Assembly (NCBI RefSeq): GCF_050897975.1
Contig: NZ_JBPAXY010000003.1
Span: 248,001-312,000 of the forward strand
Length of the DNA: 64,000 bases
Direction: 5' to 3'
From: Pseudooceanicola sp050897975
GTDB lineage: Bacteria > Pseudomonadota > Alphaproteobacteria > Rhodobacterales > Rhodobacteraceae
Position 1 is the stretch's first letter, and every line of letters begins with the position of its first letter. The notes under the pieces are model-generated. The model saw only the letters and a list, made by a program, of their open reading frames with translations. It had not been told where the DNA came from and did not search any database. The position numbers were made by a program, and so were the translations under genes. Of this stretch, positions 8,380 through 20,208 are shown piece by piece.

Positions 8380-8562
8380 GGGCTGGTTTCCGGGCTTGAT
8401 CCACCGGGGCTGAATTGCCCCGACCTTCCACCGCCTTCCCGGACCCGTCCTGTCCGGTGGCCGCTGGCAAAAGGCCCTGCGGATCTTACCGTTGCGGGGG
8501 CAGCGCCGGTCTTGCACCGGCTTCCCAATTCTCGTCCCCCCGGAAGGCGACGCACCCAACAT
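8380..8562 (-). ncRNA. Cobalamin (B12) riboswitch
   Basis: Read on the minus strand, the region contains the conserved core GGGAAGCCGGTGCAAGACCG, then GCTGCCCCCGCAACGGTAA. About 110 nt further is a B12 box (AAGCCCGGAAACCAGCCC, ending near 8380). Order and spacing are those of the cobalamin riboswitch family. It lies in the leader of the gbcA-like gene, 130 nt before the start, and points the same way. A small hairpin (CCGGG/CCCGG) sits immediately before the gbcA ribosome binding site and could be the expression platform. The rest of the 670-bp gap to metH holds the divergent promoters, not identified with confidence. Confidence 0.9.
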
Positions 8563-8920
8563 CTTCTTTCGGAAAATAGACCGGGCGCGACACCGCGATC
8601 ATGCATTTGCGACATGGTGTGCGCCGGAAGAGACCTCGGGAAAATCCACGGGCCCTTGCCCCGTCGAAATGCGCCATCGACCCGGCAGGATGCGACGCGA
8701 AAGGACGCCCTGGCGCGGGATCGGGGGGCTGGGCGGCCCGGTCGAACGTGCCGCGCCGCAGAATCGGCGCGCGGACGGGGCAGGCGGGGCTGGAACATGA
8801 ACGCCGCTCATATTCTCCATGCCTTATATGAAGTGGATGATCTGTTTGGCCGCGCGTAAGGAGGGGGCTCCGGGCAGGCCCTGTCGGCTGTGCCCTTTCT
8901 TTATGCAGGGTCCAGGTTTC

Positions 8921-12709
<3,789 letters not shown>

Positions 12710-12748
12710 TCCGGGGCCCGGGATGTCCGGGCGACAGCGCAGGATAAA

Positions 12749-12779
12749 AGACCCCGGGGCCACTTGGCGCCGGGGTCTT
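12749..12779 (+). terminator. Terminator-like hairpin after metH
   Basis: AGACCCCGG and CCGGGGTCT arms around a GC-rich loop lie 40 bp after metH. The A-run on its left favours termination from the right as well; the T-run on the right is short. Confidence 0.5.
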
Positions 12780-12832
12780 GCCGCTGTCCGAAGGGTGGGG
12801 TGCATGTATCCATAACGCCATGAAAATATGAC

Positions 12833-12849
12833 TGAAAACGGCGTTTTCA
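12833..12849. promoter_or_regulatory. Perfect 8-bp-arm palindrome upstream of the MetE-like gene
   Basis: TGAAAACG-G-CGTTTTCA, 100 bp before the MetE-like start, in a locally AT-richer stretch. Near-identical 12-mers TGCATGTATCCA (about 12801) and TGTATGCATCCA (about 12890) flank it. Possible regulator site; no regulator assigned. Confidence 0.3.
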
Positions 12850-12951
12850 CGGGGTGAGGCCTTTCATCCCCCGGGGATTTCTGGGACAATGTATGCATCC
12901 AAGACGATTTGCTGCGGCCCCCGGGGCCGCCCCTTCAGGTTAGGACACCGG

Positions 12952-14076
12952 ATGAAAGACGAGACCCCCAAAAGCGCGCTGAAACCGCCGTTCCGCGCCG
13001 ATCATGTCGGCAGCCTGCTGCGCCCGACCGCCATTGCCGAGGCCCGCAAGGCCGGTGTCACCGGCGAGGCCCTGCGCGAGATCGAAGACCGCGAGATCCC
13101 GGCGCTGATCAAGATGCAGGAAGAGGTCGGCCTGAAGGTCGTGACCGACGGCGAGGCGCGCCGCGCCTTCTGGCACTTCGACTACATGGGGATGCTGGAC
13201 GGGCTGGACCTGGTGCAGCGCGACCCCGAGGCGGGTATCGCCTTTCACGGGGTGAAGACCCCGCCCACCGTGTCGACCATCACCGGCCCGCTGGATTTCC
13301 CCGCCGATCACCCGATGCTGGCGCATTTCAAGTTCGTGGCCGAGCACACCGGCGTCTGCCCGAAGATCTCGATCCCCGGCCCCTCGGCGGCGCATTTCCG
13401 CACCGCCCCCGAGGATATCTTTGTCGACGAGTACAAGGACCCCGAGGCCTTCACCGCCGCGCTGGCCGCCTGCTGGAAAAAGGCCGTGGGCGCCTTCTAC
13501 GACGTCGGCTGCCGCTATCTGCAACTGGATGACATCTTCTTTGCCTACCTGGGCGATCCCAAGCACCGCGCCCTGTGGGAAAGCCGGGGCCAGGATCCCG
13601 ACTGGCTGATCAACCGCTATGCCTGGATGCTGAACGAGGCGATCAAGGATCGCCCCGCCGACATGACCATCGGGATGCATATGTGCCGCGGCAACTTCCG
13701 CTCGACCCATGCCGCCGAAGGCAGCTACGAGGCCGCGGCGGATGCGATCTTCAACCAGGCCGATGTCGATATCTACTTCATGGAATACGACACCGACCGC
13801 GCCGGAGGGCTTGAGCCGCTGCGCCTGCTGCCCAAGGGCAACAAGCGCATCATGGCCGGGTTCATCACCACCAAGACCCCCGAGCTGGAGCCGATGGACC
13901 AGCTGAAGAAGCAGTTCGAAGAGGCGTCGAAATACGTCGACATGGATCAGCTGGGCATCGCGCCGCAATGCGGTTTCTCCTCGACCGAAGAGGGCAACGC
14001 GGTCACCTTCGACGATCAGCGCCGCAAGCTGGAGCTGGTGGTGAAGGTGGCCGAAGAGCTGTGGGACGACGCTTGA
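12952..14076 (+). CDS. Core MetE-like methionine synthase (no folate-binding N-domain)
   Basis: 374 residues, about half the length of MetE: only the catalytic C-terminal barrel is present. The zinc/thiolate site is intact as His243 and Cys245 (GMHMCRGN), Glu278 (FMEYD) and Cys340 (APQCGFSS). The substrate-binding N-terminal region DHVGSLLRP is recognisable. Proteins of this form are annotated as cobalamin-independent methionine synthase II family. Their methyl donor is unsettled, since the folate-binding N-domain of MetE is absent. It lies 240 bp after metH, separated by a hairpin and a palindrome, so is probably transcribed on its own. Methylation of homocysteine or a related thiol is inferred from the conserved site. 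Confidence 0.75.
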   Translation: MKDETPKSALKPPFRADHVGSLLRPTAIAEARKAGVTGEALREIEDREIPALIKMQEEVGLKVVTDGEARRAFWHFDYMGMLDGLDLVQRDPEAGIAFHGVKTPPTVSTITGPLDFPADHPMLAHFKFVAEHTGVCPKISIPGPSAAHFRTAPEDIFVDEYKDPEAFTAALAACWKKAVGAFYDVGCRYLQLDDIFFAYLGDPKHRALWESRGQDPDWLINRYAWMLNEAIKDRPADMTIGMHMCRGNFRSTHAAEGSYEAAADAIFNQADVDIYFMEYDTDRAGGLEPLRLLPKGNKRIMAGFITTKTPELEPMDQLKKQFEEASKYVDMDQLGIAPQCGFSSTEEGNAVTFDDQRRKLELVVKVAEELWDDA

Positions 14077-14159
14077 GGCGCGATCCCCGAGAGCCGAGCC
14101 CGGCGGCTGCGGGCCTGGCCCGCGCCTGCTGACGCGGCGCATGGCTAAGACCCCATCGG

Positions 14160-14191
14160 AACCCGGTCCGGCCTTGCCGGGCCGGGTTCTT
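14160..14191 (+). terminator. Terminator of the MetE-like gene
   Basis: AACCCGGTCCGGC pairs with the CCGGGCCGGGTT region across a short loop, followed by CTT; about 85 bp after the stop. Confidence 0.55.
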
Positions 14192-14249
14192 GCGTCTTGG
14201 CCGGTCTGTTTCGCGGGGACAGAAGGGGATTTACAGGTCAGGATAGGGT

Positions 14250-14269
14250 GTGTATGTTATATCGTACAC
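14250..14269. promoter_or_regulatory. Imperfect palindrome upstream of phoA
   Basis: GTGTATG-TTATAT-CGTACAC, six of seven arm bases pairing, in an AT-richer stretch 50 bp before the Pho box. Possible second operator. Confidence 0.3.
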
Positions 14270-14316
14270 GCTTTGGGTGTCGGCAACATTCGGCACAGTT
14301 CGGTTCCGCGACCGGA

Positions 14317-14345
14317 CTGTCATCTGACGTTTACAATTCTGACAT
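14317..14345 (+). promoter_or_regulatory. Pho box (PhoB binding site) of the alkaline phosphatase gene
   Basis: Three 7-mers spaced 11 bp apart read CTGTCAT, CGTTTAC and CTGACAT, against the PhoB consensus CTGTCAT repeated every 11 bp. The block ends 60 bp before the phoA start, appropriate for activation at phosphate limitation. Confidence 0.7.
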
Positions 14346-14404
14346 TCCCGTGACGTATCCCGCGCCTAGTGCGGTCCGCATAGTGACCCACTGGAGCGAC
14401 CCTC

Positions 14405-15895
14405 ATGAAAAACCTCTTCTCCGCATCGCTGCTGGCCCTGGCCGCCGCTGGCGCCGCCAACGCCCAGGATCTGCCGCAGGCCTCGAGCCAGTGGTTCGTC
14501 GACGGCCAGACCGCCATCGAGGCCGCCCTGGCCAAGCAGGTCAACACCGGCCGCGCCCTGAACGTGATCCTCTTCGTGGCCGACGGCAACGGCGTTGCCT
14601 CGAACTACATGTCGCGCATGTGGGCCGGTCAGCAGGCCGGTGGCCTGGGCGACGACTACACCCAGCCGCATGAAACCTTCCCCGAACTGGCGCTGGTGAA
14701 AACCTACAACATCAACGCCCAGACCCCGGACAGCGCCCCGACCGCAGGCGCGATGAACACCGGCGTCAAGCAGCGTTTCAACGTGATCAACGTGGGCGAA
14801 GACGCCATCAACGGCGATTGCAGCACCGAAGCCGCCAACGAACTGACCCTGTTCTCGGAACTGATGACCGAAGCCGGGAAATCGGTCGGCGCCGTCACCT
14901 CGGCCCGCCTGACCCACGCAACGCCCGCCGCCGTCTACGCCAAGACCGTTGATCGCAACTGGGAATTCTCGGTCCCCGAGGACTGCACCGACAGCCGTGA
15001 CATCGCCACCCAGTTGGTCGATGCCATGGAAGCAGGCACCCTGGACGTGGCCCTGGGCGGCGGCGCCCGCGCCTTCACTCCCAAGAACGTCGGCACCCCC
15101 AACGGTGGCTCGGGCCGTCGCGAAGACGGTGTGAACCTGGTCGAGCGCGCCGAAGGTCTGGGCGTGTCGGTTGCCGGCAACCTGGCCGAGCTGACCGCCA
15201 TCTCGGAAGGCCCGATCCTGGGTCTGTTCGGTGACAGCCACGCCTCTTACGAGGCCGACCGTCCCGAGAGCGAACCCTCGCTGGCCGACATGACCGCCAA
15301 GGCGATCGAGATCCTCAGCCAGAACGAGAACGGCTTCTACCTCGAGATCGAATCCGGCCGGGTCGACCACGCCAACCACGCCACCAACGCCAAGCGCGCA
15401 ATGATCGACGGCAAGGCCTTCGCCGATGCCATCGCCCTGGCCGACGAGATGACCGATGATGCCGACACGCTGATCATCGTCACCGCCGACCATGAGCACG
15501 CCATCGCCATGAACGGCTACTGCGGCCGCGGCACCCCGATCGACGGTCTGTGCTTCGACATCGCCAAGGAAGGCATCGAGCATTCCGGCGATCTGGTCCT
15601 GGCCTCGGACGGCAAGCCCTACACCGTGGTCGGCTACCTGAACGGCGCCTCCTCGGTCATGGTCGAGCAGGAAGACGGCACCTATGCCGCCCCCGAAGGC
15701 CGCCCCGAGATCACCCAGGAAGAGGCCCAGGATCTGGACTACAACCAGCAGGTCCTGATCCCCAAATCCTCGGAAAGCCACTCGGGCGTGGATGTGGCCC
15801 TCTACGCCAAGGGCCCCTGGGCGCATCTGTTCGATGGCACCATCGAGCAGAACTACATCTTCCACGTCATGAACTACGCCGTGAACGCCGAGTAA
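14405..15895 (+). CDS. phoA: Periplasmic alkaline phosphatase (PhoA family)
   Basis: Releases phosphate from organic monoesters in the periplasm. 496 residues with a signal peptide cleaved near AANA (about residue 20). The nucleophile is Ser110 in TPDSAPTAGAM. The metal site motifs VADGNG, ESGRVDHANHA, TADHEHA and SESHSGVDV are all present. GGAG precedes the start. A Pho box lies 60 bp upstream. Codon use is heavily biased (AAC, AAG, GAC), as expected of a highly expressed secreted enzyme. The zinc requirement of the family may be relevant to the His-rich ABC system directly downstream. Confidence 0.93.
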   Translation: MKNLFSASLLALAAAGAANAQDLPQASSQWFVDGQTAIEAALAKQVNTGRALNVILFVADGNGVASNYMSRMWAGQQAGGLGDDYTQPHETFPELALVKTYNINAQTPDSAPTAGAMNTGVKQRFNVINVGEDAINGDCSTEAANELTLFSELMTEAGKSVGAVTSARLTHATPAAVYAKTVDRNWEFSVPEDCTDSRDIATQLVDAMEAGTLDVALGGGARAFTPKNVGTPNGGSGRREDGVNLVERAEGLGVSVAGNLAELTAISEGPILGLFGDSHASYEADRPESEPSLADMTAKAIEILSQNENGFYLEIESGRVDHANHATNAKRAMIDGKAFADAIALADEMTDDADTLIIVTADHEHAIAMNGYCGRGTPIDGLCFDIAKEGIEHSGDLVLASDGKPYTVVGYLNGASSVMVEQEDGTYAAPEGRPEITQEEAQDLDYNQQVLIPKSSESHSGVDVALYAKGPWAHLFDGTIEQNYIFHVMNYAVNAE

Positions 15896-15970
15896 TCGGC
15901 CCCCGCACGCGACACTCAGGCGGAGGGCCCCCCGGGGCCCTCCGTTTCCGTTCAGCCCGAGAGAGTTCAC

Positions 15971-16402
15971 ATGCCCCTTACCCGCCGCCGTCTGCTGACC
16001 GCCGCCCTGGCCACCCCCTTTCTGGCGCCCGCGCTGCGCGCCGCCGATGCGCCGCTGAAGCTGCGCGATCTTTACGTGAAGGGCGGCGATTTTTCCGAGC
16101 TCGCCCATGAACTGGAAGGGCAACGGATCACGCTGGAGGGGTTCATGGCGCCGCCGCTGAAGGCCGAGGCGTCCTTCTTCGTGCTGACCAAGATGCCCAT
16201 GGCCACCTGTCCCTTCTGCGAGCCGGGGATCGAATGGCCTGACAATATCCTGCCCGTCTACACCCGCCGCAGGGTCGAGGTGATCCCCTTCAACGTGCCG
16301 ATGCTGGCGCGCGGGCGGCTGGAGATGGGGGAGTTCACCGATCCCGAAACCGGCTTCTGGTCGATCATCCGCCTGGGCGATGCCACCTATGAGCGGCAGT
16401 AA
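15971..16402 (+). CDS. Tat-exported DUF3299-like protein
   Basis: 143 residues with a twin-arginine signal (TRRRLLTAA) cleaved near residue 25. The body (GQRITLEGFMAPP, CPFCEP, then GRLEMGEFTDPETGFWSI) resembles the DUF3299/COG3495 fold found beside ABC transporters of the LolCDE/MacB type. The two cysteines of TCPFCEP could bind a metal or form a disulfide. Only three bases separate it from the ABC ATPase gene, so it is part of that operon. A periplasmic accessory role is inferred from context. Confidence 0.65.
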   Translation: MPLTRRRLLTAALATPFLAPALRAADAPLKLRDLYVKGGDFSELAHELEGQRITLEGFMAPPLKAEASFFVLTKMPMATCPFCEPGIEWPDNILPVYTRRRVEVIPFNVPMLARGRLEMGEFTDPETGFWSIIRLGDATYERQ

Positions 16403-16405
16403 CCC

Positions 16406-17098
16406 ATGACCCTTTCGCTGACGATCCGCGACCTGGCGGTGCCCGGCGCCGACGGTCCGCTGTTGCATCTGCCCGCGCTGCATCTGCCCGCCGGGTCCCT
16501 GGTAGGGGTGCGCGGCCCCTCGGGGGCGGGCAAGACCACCTTCCTGCACGCCATCGCCGGGCTGCGCGAGGCGGCCAGCGGCACCGTCTGCTGGGGGCAA
16601 ACCGATCTTCTGGCCCTGGGGGGCGAGGCGCGCACCGGCTTTCGCTCCCGGCACATCGGCATGATCTTTCAGGACTTTTTGCTGTTCGATGAGCTGGGCG
16701 CGCTGCCCAATGCCAGCCTGACCGCCATGTTCCGGCCCCGCAGCGAGCGCCGCGCGCTGGCCGCGCGCGCCCAGGCGCTGCTGGACGGGCTGGGCCTGCC
16801 GCGCACCGACCGCCCGGTCGCCAGTTTCTCGGGCGGCGAGCGTCAGCGGGTCGGCATCGCGCGGGCGCTCGCCGCCGACGCACCCGTGCTGCTGGCGGAT
16901 GAGCCGACGGCCAGCCTGCACCGTGCCGCCGCCGATGCGCTGATTGGGGATCTGGTGGCCCTGACCCGCGAGGCCGGGCGCACGATGATTGCCGTCAGCC
17001 ATGACGAGGCGCTCTTGGCGCGCATGGACCGGGTGCTGACCATCGAGGGTGGCAGCCTTTCCGCCGATAGCGGCGCGGCTGCGGAGGTGGGCGCATGA
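16406..17098 (+). CDS. ABC transporter ATPase (LolD/MacB type)
   Basis: 230 residues. Walker A GPSGAGKT near residues 38-45, Q-loop IFQDF, signature SGGERQRVGIARAL and Walker B VLLADEPTASL are all present. A catalytic His lies in VSHDEALL. It energises the FtsX-like permease encoded next, whose start overlaps its stop (ATGA). The LolD-like form suggests mechanotransmission or unusual uptake rather than a classical periplasmic-binding-protein importer. Confidence 0.88.
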   Translation: MTLSLTIRDLAVPGADGPLLHLPALHLPAGSLVGVRGPSGAGKTTFLHAIAGLREAASGTVCWGQTDLLALGGEARTGFRSRHIGMIFQDFLLFDELGALPNASLTAMFRPRSERRALAARAQALLDGLGLPRTDRPVASFSGGERQRVGIARALAADAPVLLADEPTASLHRAAADALIGDLVALTREAGRTMIAVSHDEALLARMDRVLTIEGGSLSADSGAAAEVGA

Positions 17099-18459
17099 TC
17101 CGGGATCTTTGGGACAGCCTGCCGCTCTGGTCGCAGGATCTGATGACGCTGCTGGCCTGCCTGCTGCCGCTGTTGGCGGTGGCCCTCTGGCTGTTGCGCG
17201 GCTTTGCCCCCTGGCCGCTGGTGCGCGCGCTTCTGGTGCGGTTCCGCTGGACCAACCTGCTGTTCATCGCGCTGATCGCGGTTTCGGTAGGGATGGGGAT
17301 CGGCTTGATCGCCCAGGAACGGGGGCTGCGCCAGGGCTCGGCCCGGGCGGCGGACAAGTTCGACCTGATCGTCGCCGCCCCCGGGTCGGAAATGACGGTG
17401 CTGCTGGCCTCGGTCTTTCTGCAACCCTCGGACGTGGCCCTGCTGGACGGGGCGGCCTTCGACCGGATCGCGCGGACCGAAAGCGTCGAGATCGCCGCGC
17501 CCCTCGCCTATGGCGACAGCTATCAGGGCGCGCCGGTGGTGGGCACGATCGCCGATTTCGTCACCTATCTGGCCGAGGACCGGATCGAGGGGCGCCTGTG
17601 GCGGGCCCATGGCGAGGCGGTGGTGGGCGCGCGCGCGCCGCTTGGCGTTGGCGACAGCTTTACCCCCGCCCATGGCCATGGCGCCGGGGCCGAGGAGGGC
17701 GCCCATGACCACAGCACCTTCACCGTGGTGGGCCGCATGGCCCCGACCGGCACCCCCTGGGACCGCGCCATCCTTGTCCCGGTCGAGGCGGTCTGGGAGG
17801 TGCATGGCCTGTCCAATGGCCATGCCCCCGAGGGCGCGGCCGCGCATGATCACGACGCCCATGACGGCCACGACGACCACGGGGCCGAGCCCCTGGGGCC
17901 GCCCTTCGATCCGGATTATTTCCCCGGCACCCCGGCGGTGGTGGTCAAGGCCCGCGCCCTTTGGGCCAACTACGCCCTGCGCGACGCCTTCACCGAAACC
18001 GGCCGCTCGATGGCCTTCTTCCCCGGAACCGTGTTGACCCAGCTTTACGCGGTGATGGGGGACGTGCGGCAGGCCATGTCGCTTCTGTTGGTGGTGACCC
18101 AGGTGCTGGTGGCAGCCTCGGTGCTGACCGGGTTGATCATCCTTGGCCGGCTCTTCCGCCGCCAGATCGCCATGCTGCGCGCCCTGGGCGCGCCGCGCCG
18201 CTTCGTCATGGCCGTGGTCTGGAGCCAGGCCAGCGCGCTGTTGATCGCCGGAACCCTGCTGGGGCTGCTGGTCGGGCTGGGGGCCACGGCGCTGCTGTCG
18301 CAGATCCTGTCGGCGCGCACCGATATGCTGATCCGCGCCAGCCTGGGCTGGGACGAGTTGCGCCTGGCCGCGATGTTCCTCTCGGCCACCTCGGTCCTGT
18401 CGCTTTTGCCCGCGCTGTCGGTGCTGCGCGCGCCGATCTCTGAAGGTTTGCGCAGCTAA
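17095..18459 (+). CDS. FtsX-type ABC permease with His-rich periplasmic loop
   Basis: 454 residues with membrane segments near 15-40, 50-70 and three C-terminal ones (about 320-440), the FtsX/MacB layout. The large periplasmic domain contains two His/Asp-rich stretches: HGHGAGAEEGAHDHS near residue 195, and HDHDAHDGHDDHG near 253. These imply binding of zinc or another transition metal. With the DUF3299-like protein and the ATPase, the arrangement resembles the zinc-regulated Zrg system described in Vibrio; no ZrgA-type (DUF2796) binding protein is present here. Metal specificity is inference. Confidence 0.78.
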   Translation: MIRDLWDSLPLWSQDLMTLLACLLPLLAVALWLLRGFAPWPLVRALLVRFRWTNLLFIALIAVSVGMGIGLIAQERGLRQGSARAADKFDLIVAAPGSEMTVLLASVFLQPSDVALLDGAAFDRIARTESVEIAAPLAYGDSYQGAPVVGTIADFVTYLAEDRIEGRLWRAHGEAVVGARAPLGVGDSFTPAHGHGAGAEEGAHDHSTFTVVGRMAPTGTPWDRAILVPVEAVWEVHGLSNGHAPEGAAAHDHDAHDGHDDHGAEPLGPPFDPDYFPGTPAVVVKARALWANYALRDAFTETGRSMAFFPGTVLTQLYAVMGDVRQAMSLLLVVTQVLVAASVLTGLIILGRLFRRQIAMLRALGAPRRFVMAVVWSQASALLIAGTLLGLLVGLGATALLSQILSARTDMLIRASLGWDELRLAAMFLSATSVLSLLPALSVLRAPISEGLRS

Positions 18460-18465
18460 GCGCCC

Positions 18466-19470
18466 TCAGGGGGTGACGCGTGGCGGGGCCAGGGCGGCCA
18501 GCCGCCGCCGCGCCTGCTGCACGGTCAGGAAGGGGCGCGCGGGCTCGGGCGCTGCGCCCATCACCCGGCGCACTGCCGCGCGGTCCTCGGGGCCGAGGGT
18601 CTTCATCGCCTCGGGGCCGGGCCAGAAGCTTTCGCAGGGCAGGCCTTCGGCCAGGATCACCGCGTGGCGCGCCAGCACCAGGTGTACATAGTCCAGCCGG
18701 GCCAGATCGGGCAGGGGGGCGATGCGGGGCAGATCGGTCAGCGCTTTGGCGGCGACCAGTGCCCCCAGCTCTGGCACCAGCACCCGGTGCTGCGGCGACA
18801 GCACCAGCCGCGCGCCGGGGCGACCGGGCCCGAGCGCGTCCTTTTGCAGGCGGATCGGCGCATCGGTGCCCCCGGGCTGGCGCGTGACGCTTTGGCACAG
18901 CACCAGGGCCACCGGCGCGGTGCCCCCCTCGGCCAGGGTCACCGCAGCGCCCGGATGCAGCGTTTCGACCGCCACCGGCCCGCCCGGCGTTGCAATCCGC
19001 GTGCCTGCGGTGAAACAGGTCGCCGCCGCGCTGTCGGAATAGAGGTAGAAGCCGTGCAACCCGTCGGCCCGGCCGACCACAGTCAGAGGTTCGCCGAAGG
19101 TGGGCATGTCGCCAACCACGGTGAAGCCGTAGATGGTGAAGGCATCCCCCGCGACAGAGACCAGCTGGAGCGTGTAGACCTTGCCGGTGCTGTCGCGCAC
19201 GAAGACCTCATACTCGGCCTCCAGCAGCATCCCGGCGGGGGCAAACTTGCCATGCACGGTCTGATCATAGGCGACCTGCTGGGTAAGGTCGTCATCGTCG
19301 AAGAACGCGTCGTTGTCGCTGACCGTGACCACATCGCTGCGGGCGCTGGAGTTGATGGTGATCGTGTCGTAGCCCAGCCAAAATTGCTCGCCGGTCGCGC
19401 TGTTGAAGCCCGAGGGGTTCGAGGTGCTGAGATCGGCGATCTCGAAGATGTTGAGGTCGTAAAGCGCCAT
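18466..19470 (-). CDS. Hint-domain protein
   Basis: 334 residues from ATG 19470; an ATG at 19500 would add ten residues. The N-terminal 150 residues are acidic and beta-rich (DVVTVSDNDAFFDDDD). A Hint (hedgehog/intein autoprocessing) domain follows, beginning CFTAGTRIATPGG near residue 152, with LSPQHRVLV as the block with the conserved histidine. No downstream extein is evident, as is usual for the many Hint_2 proteins of Rhodobacterales, whose role is not established. The stop lies close to the convergent permease gene (6-bp gap). Confidence 0.8.
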   Translation of the reverse strand: MALYDLNIFEIADLSTSNPSGFNSATGEQFWLGYDTITINSSARSDVVTVSDNDAFFDDDDLTQQVAYDQTVHGKFAPAGMLLEAEYEVFVRDSTGKVYTLQLVSVAGDAFTIYGFTVVGDMPTFGEPLTVVGRADGLHGFYLYSDSAAATCFTAGTRIATPGGPVAVETLHPGAAVTLAEGGTAPVALVLCQSVTRQPGGTDAPIRLQKDALGPGRPGARLVLSPQHRVLVPELGALVAAKALTDLPRIAPLPDLARLDYVHLVLARHAVILAEGLPCESFWPGPEAMKTLGPEDRAAVRRVMGAAPEPARPFLTVQQARRRLAALAPPRVTP

Positions 19471-19524
19471 GGCCTGCCCGCTGCTGTCCGGGCACAGCAT
19501 GGCGCGTCACGCCTTTCAGCGCGG

Positions 19525-20208
19525 TTAAGACCGGGCCAGCCGTCGCGCCCGCAGCCTGCGCCAGGACATCGAGACATGGGCGCGGTGGATCAGCGCCGCC
19601 GCCTCCAGGTCGCCGGTCTCCAGCGCTTGCAGGATGTCCTCGACCTCGCGGGCAAAGATGGCGATTTCCTCGCCCAGGTCCAGATCCGAGGCATAGAGGG
19701 AATGCACCCAAAGCCGCGCGGTCTGCGAATAAAGGTGGGTGGCGAAATCCATCAGCGGGCGATTGGCCGACAGTTCCGCCTGGGCCTGGATGAAGTCGTA
19801 GATCAGTCGGGCCAGGGGGCGCGGGCTGTCGGGGTCGGGGCGCAGGGCGCGGCCTCGTTCCGCCAAGCGGCGAAAGCGCGACAGGGTTTCGGGGCTGGGT
19901 GCCACCGGGTCCAGCTTGGCCGCCAGCTGCGCCAGTTCCAGCCGCAGGCGATAGGTCTGGTCCAGCTCTTCATCGGCCAGTTCGGTGACGAAGGTGCCGA
20001 CCCCGTGGCGCGAGGCGACCAGGCCCGCGCCCTCCAGCTTGGCCAGCACCTTGCGCAGCGGCGTGCGCGAAATGCCGAATTCCTCGGCCAGCTCGGTTTC
20101 CGACAGGCGCTGCCCGGGCAAATAGTCCAGCAGGCAGATCCGCTCGCGTAGCTCTGCCTCCAGCGCATCGGCGCGGTCGAGGGCGGACAGCTGGCTGATG
20201 TCATCCAT
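19525..20208 (-). CDS. GntR-family (FadR-type) transcriptional regulator
   Basis: 227 residues. The winged helix at about 15-80 contains RLSETELAEEFGISRTPLRK and GLVASRHGVGTFV, typical of GntR. An all-helical FCD effector domain follows. It is the last gene of a leftward operon and overlaps the deacetylase gene by 8 bp, so it probably senses an intermediate of that pathway. Candidate operators TTGTACACA and TGTTGTGCACAACA lie before the hydrolase gene. Confidence 0.85.
   Translation of the reverse strand: MDDISQLSALDRADALEAELRERICLLDYLPGQRLSETELAEEFGISRTPLRKVLAKLEGAGLVASRHGVGTFVTELADEELDQTYRLRLELAQLAAKLDPVAPSPETLSRFRRLAERGRALRPDPDSPRPLARLIYDFIQAQAELSANRPLMDFATHLYSQTARLWVHSLYASDLDLGEEIAIFAREVEDILQALETGDLEAAALIHRAHVSMSWRRLRARRLARS

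Noticed and set aside
14141..14353. 70-codon ORF overlapping the Pho box
   Set aside because: It runs through a terminator and the Pho box and lacks a binding site.
14366..17002. 878-codon antisense frame over phoA and the ABC operon
   Set aside because: Shadow frame with no recognisable domain; forward genes explain the region.
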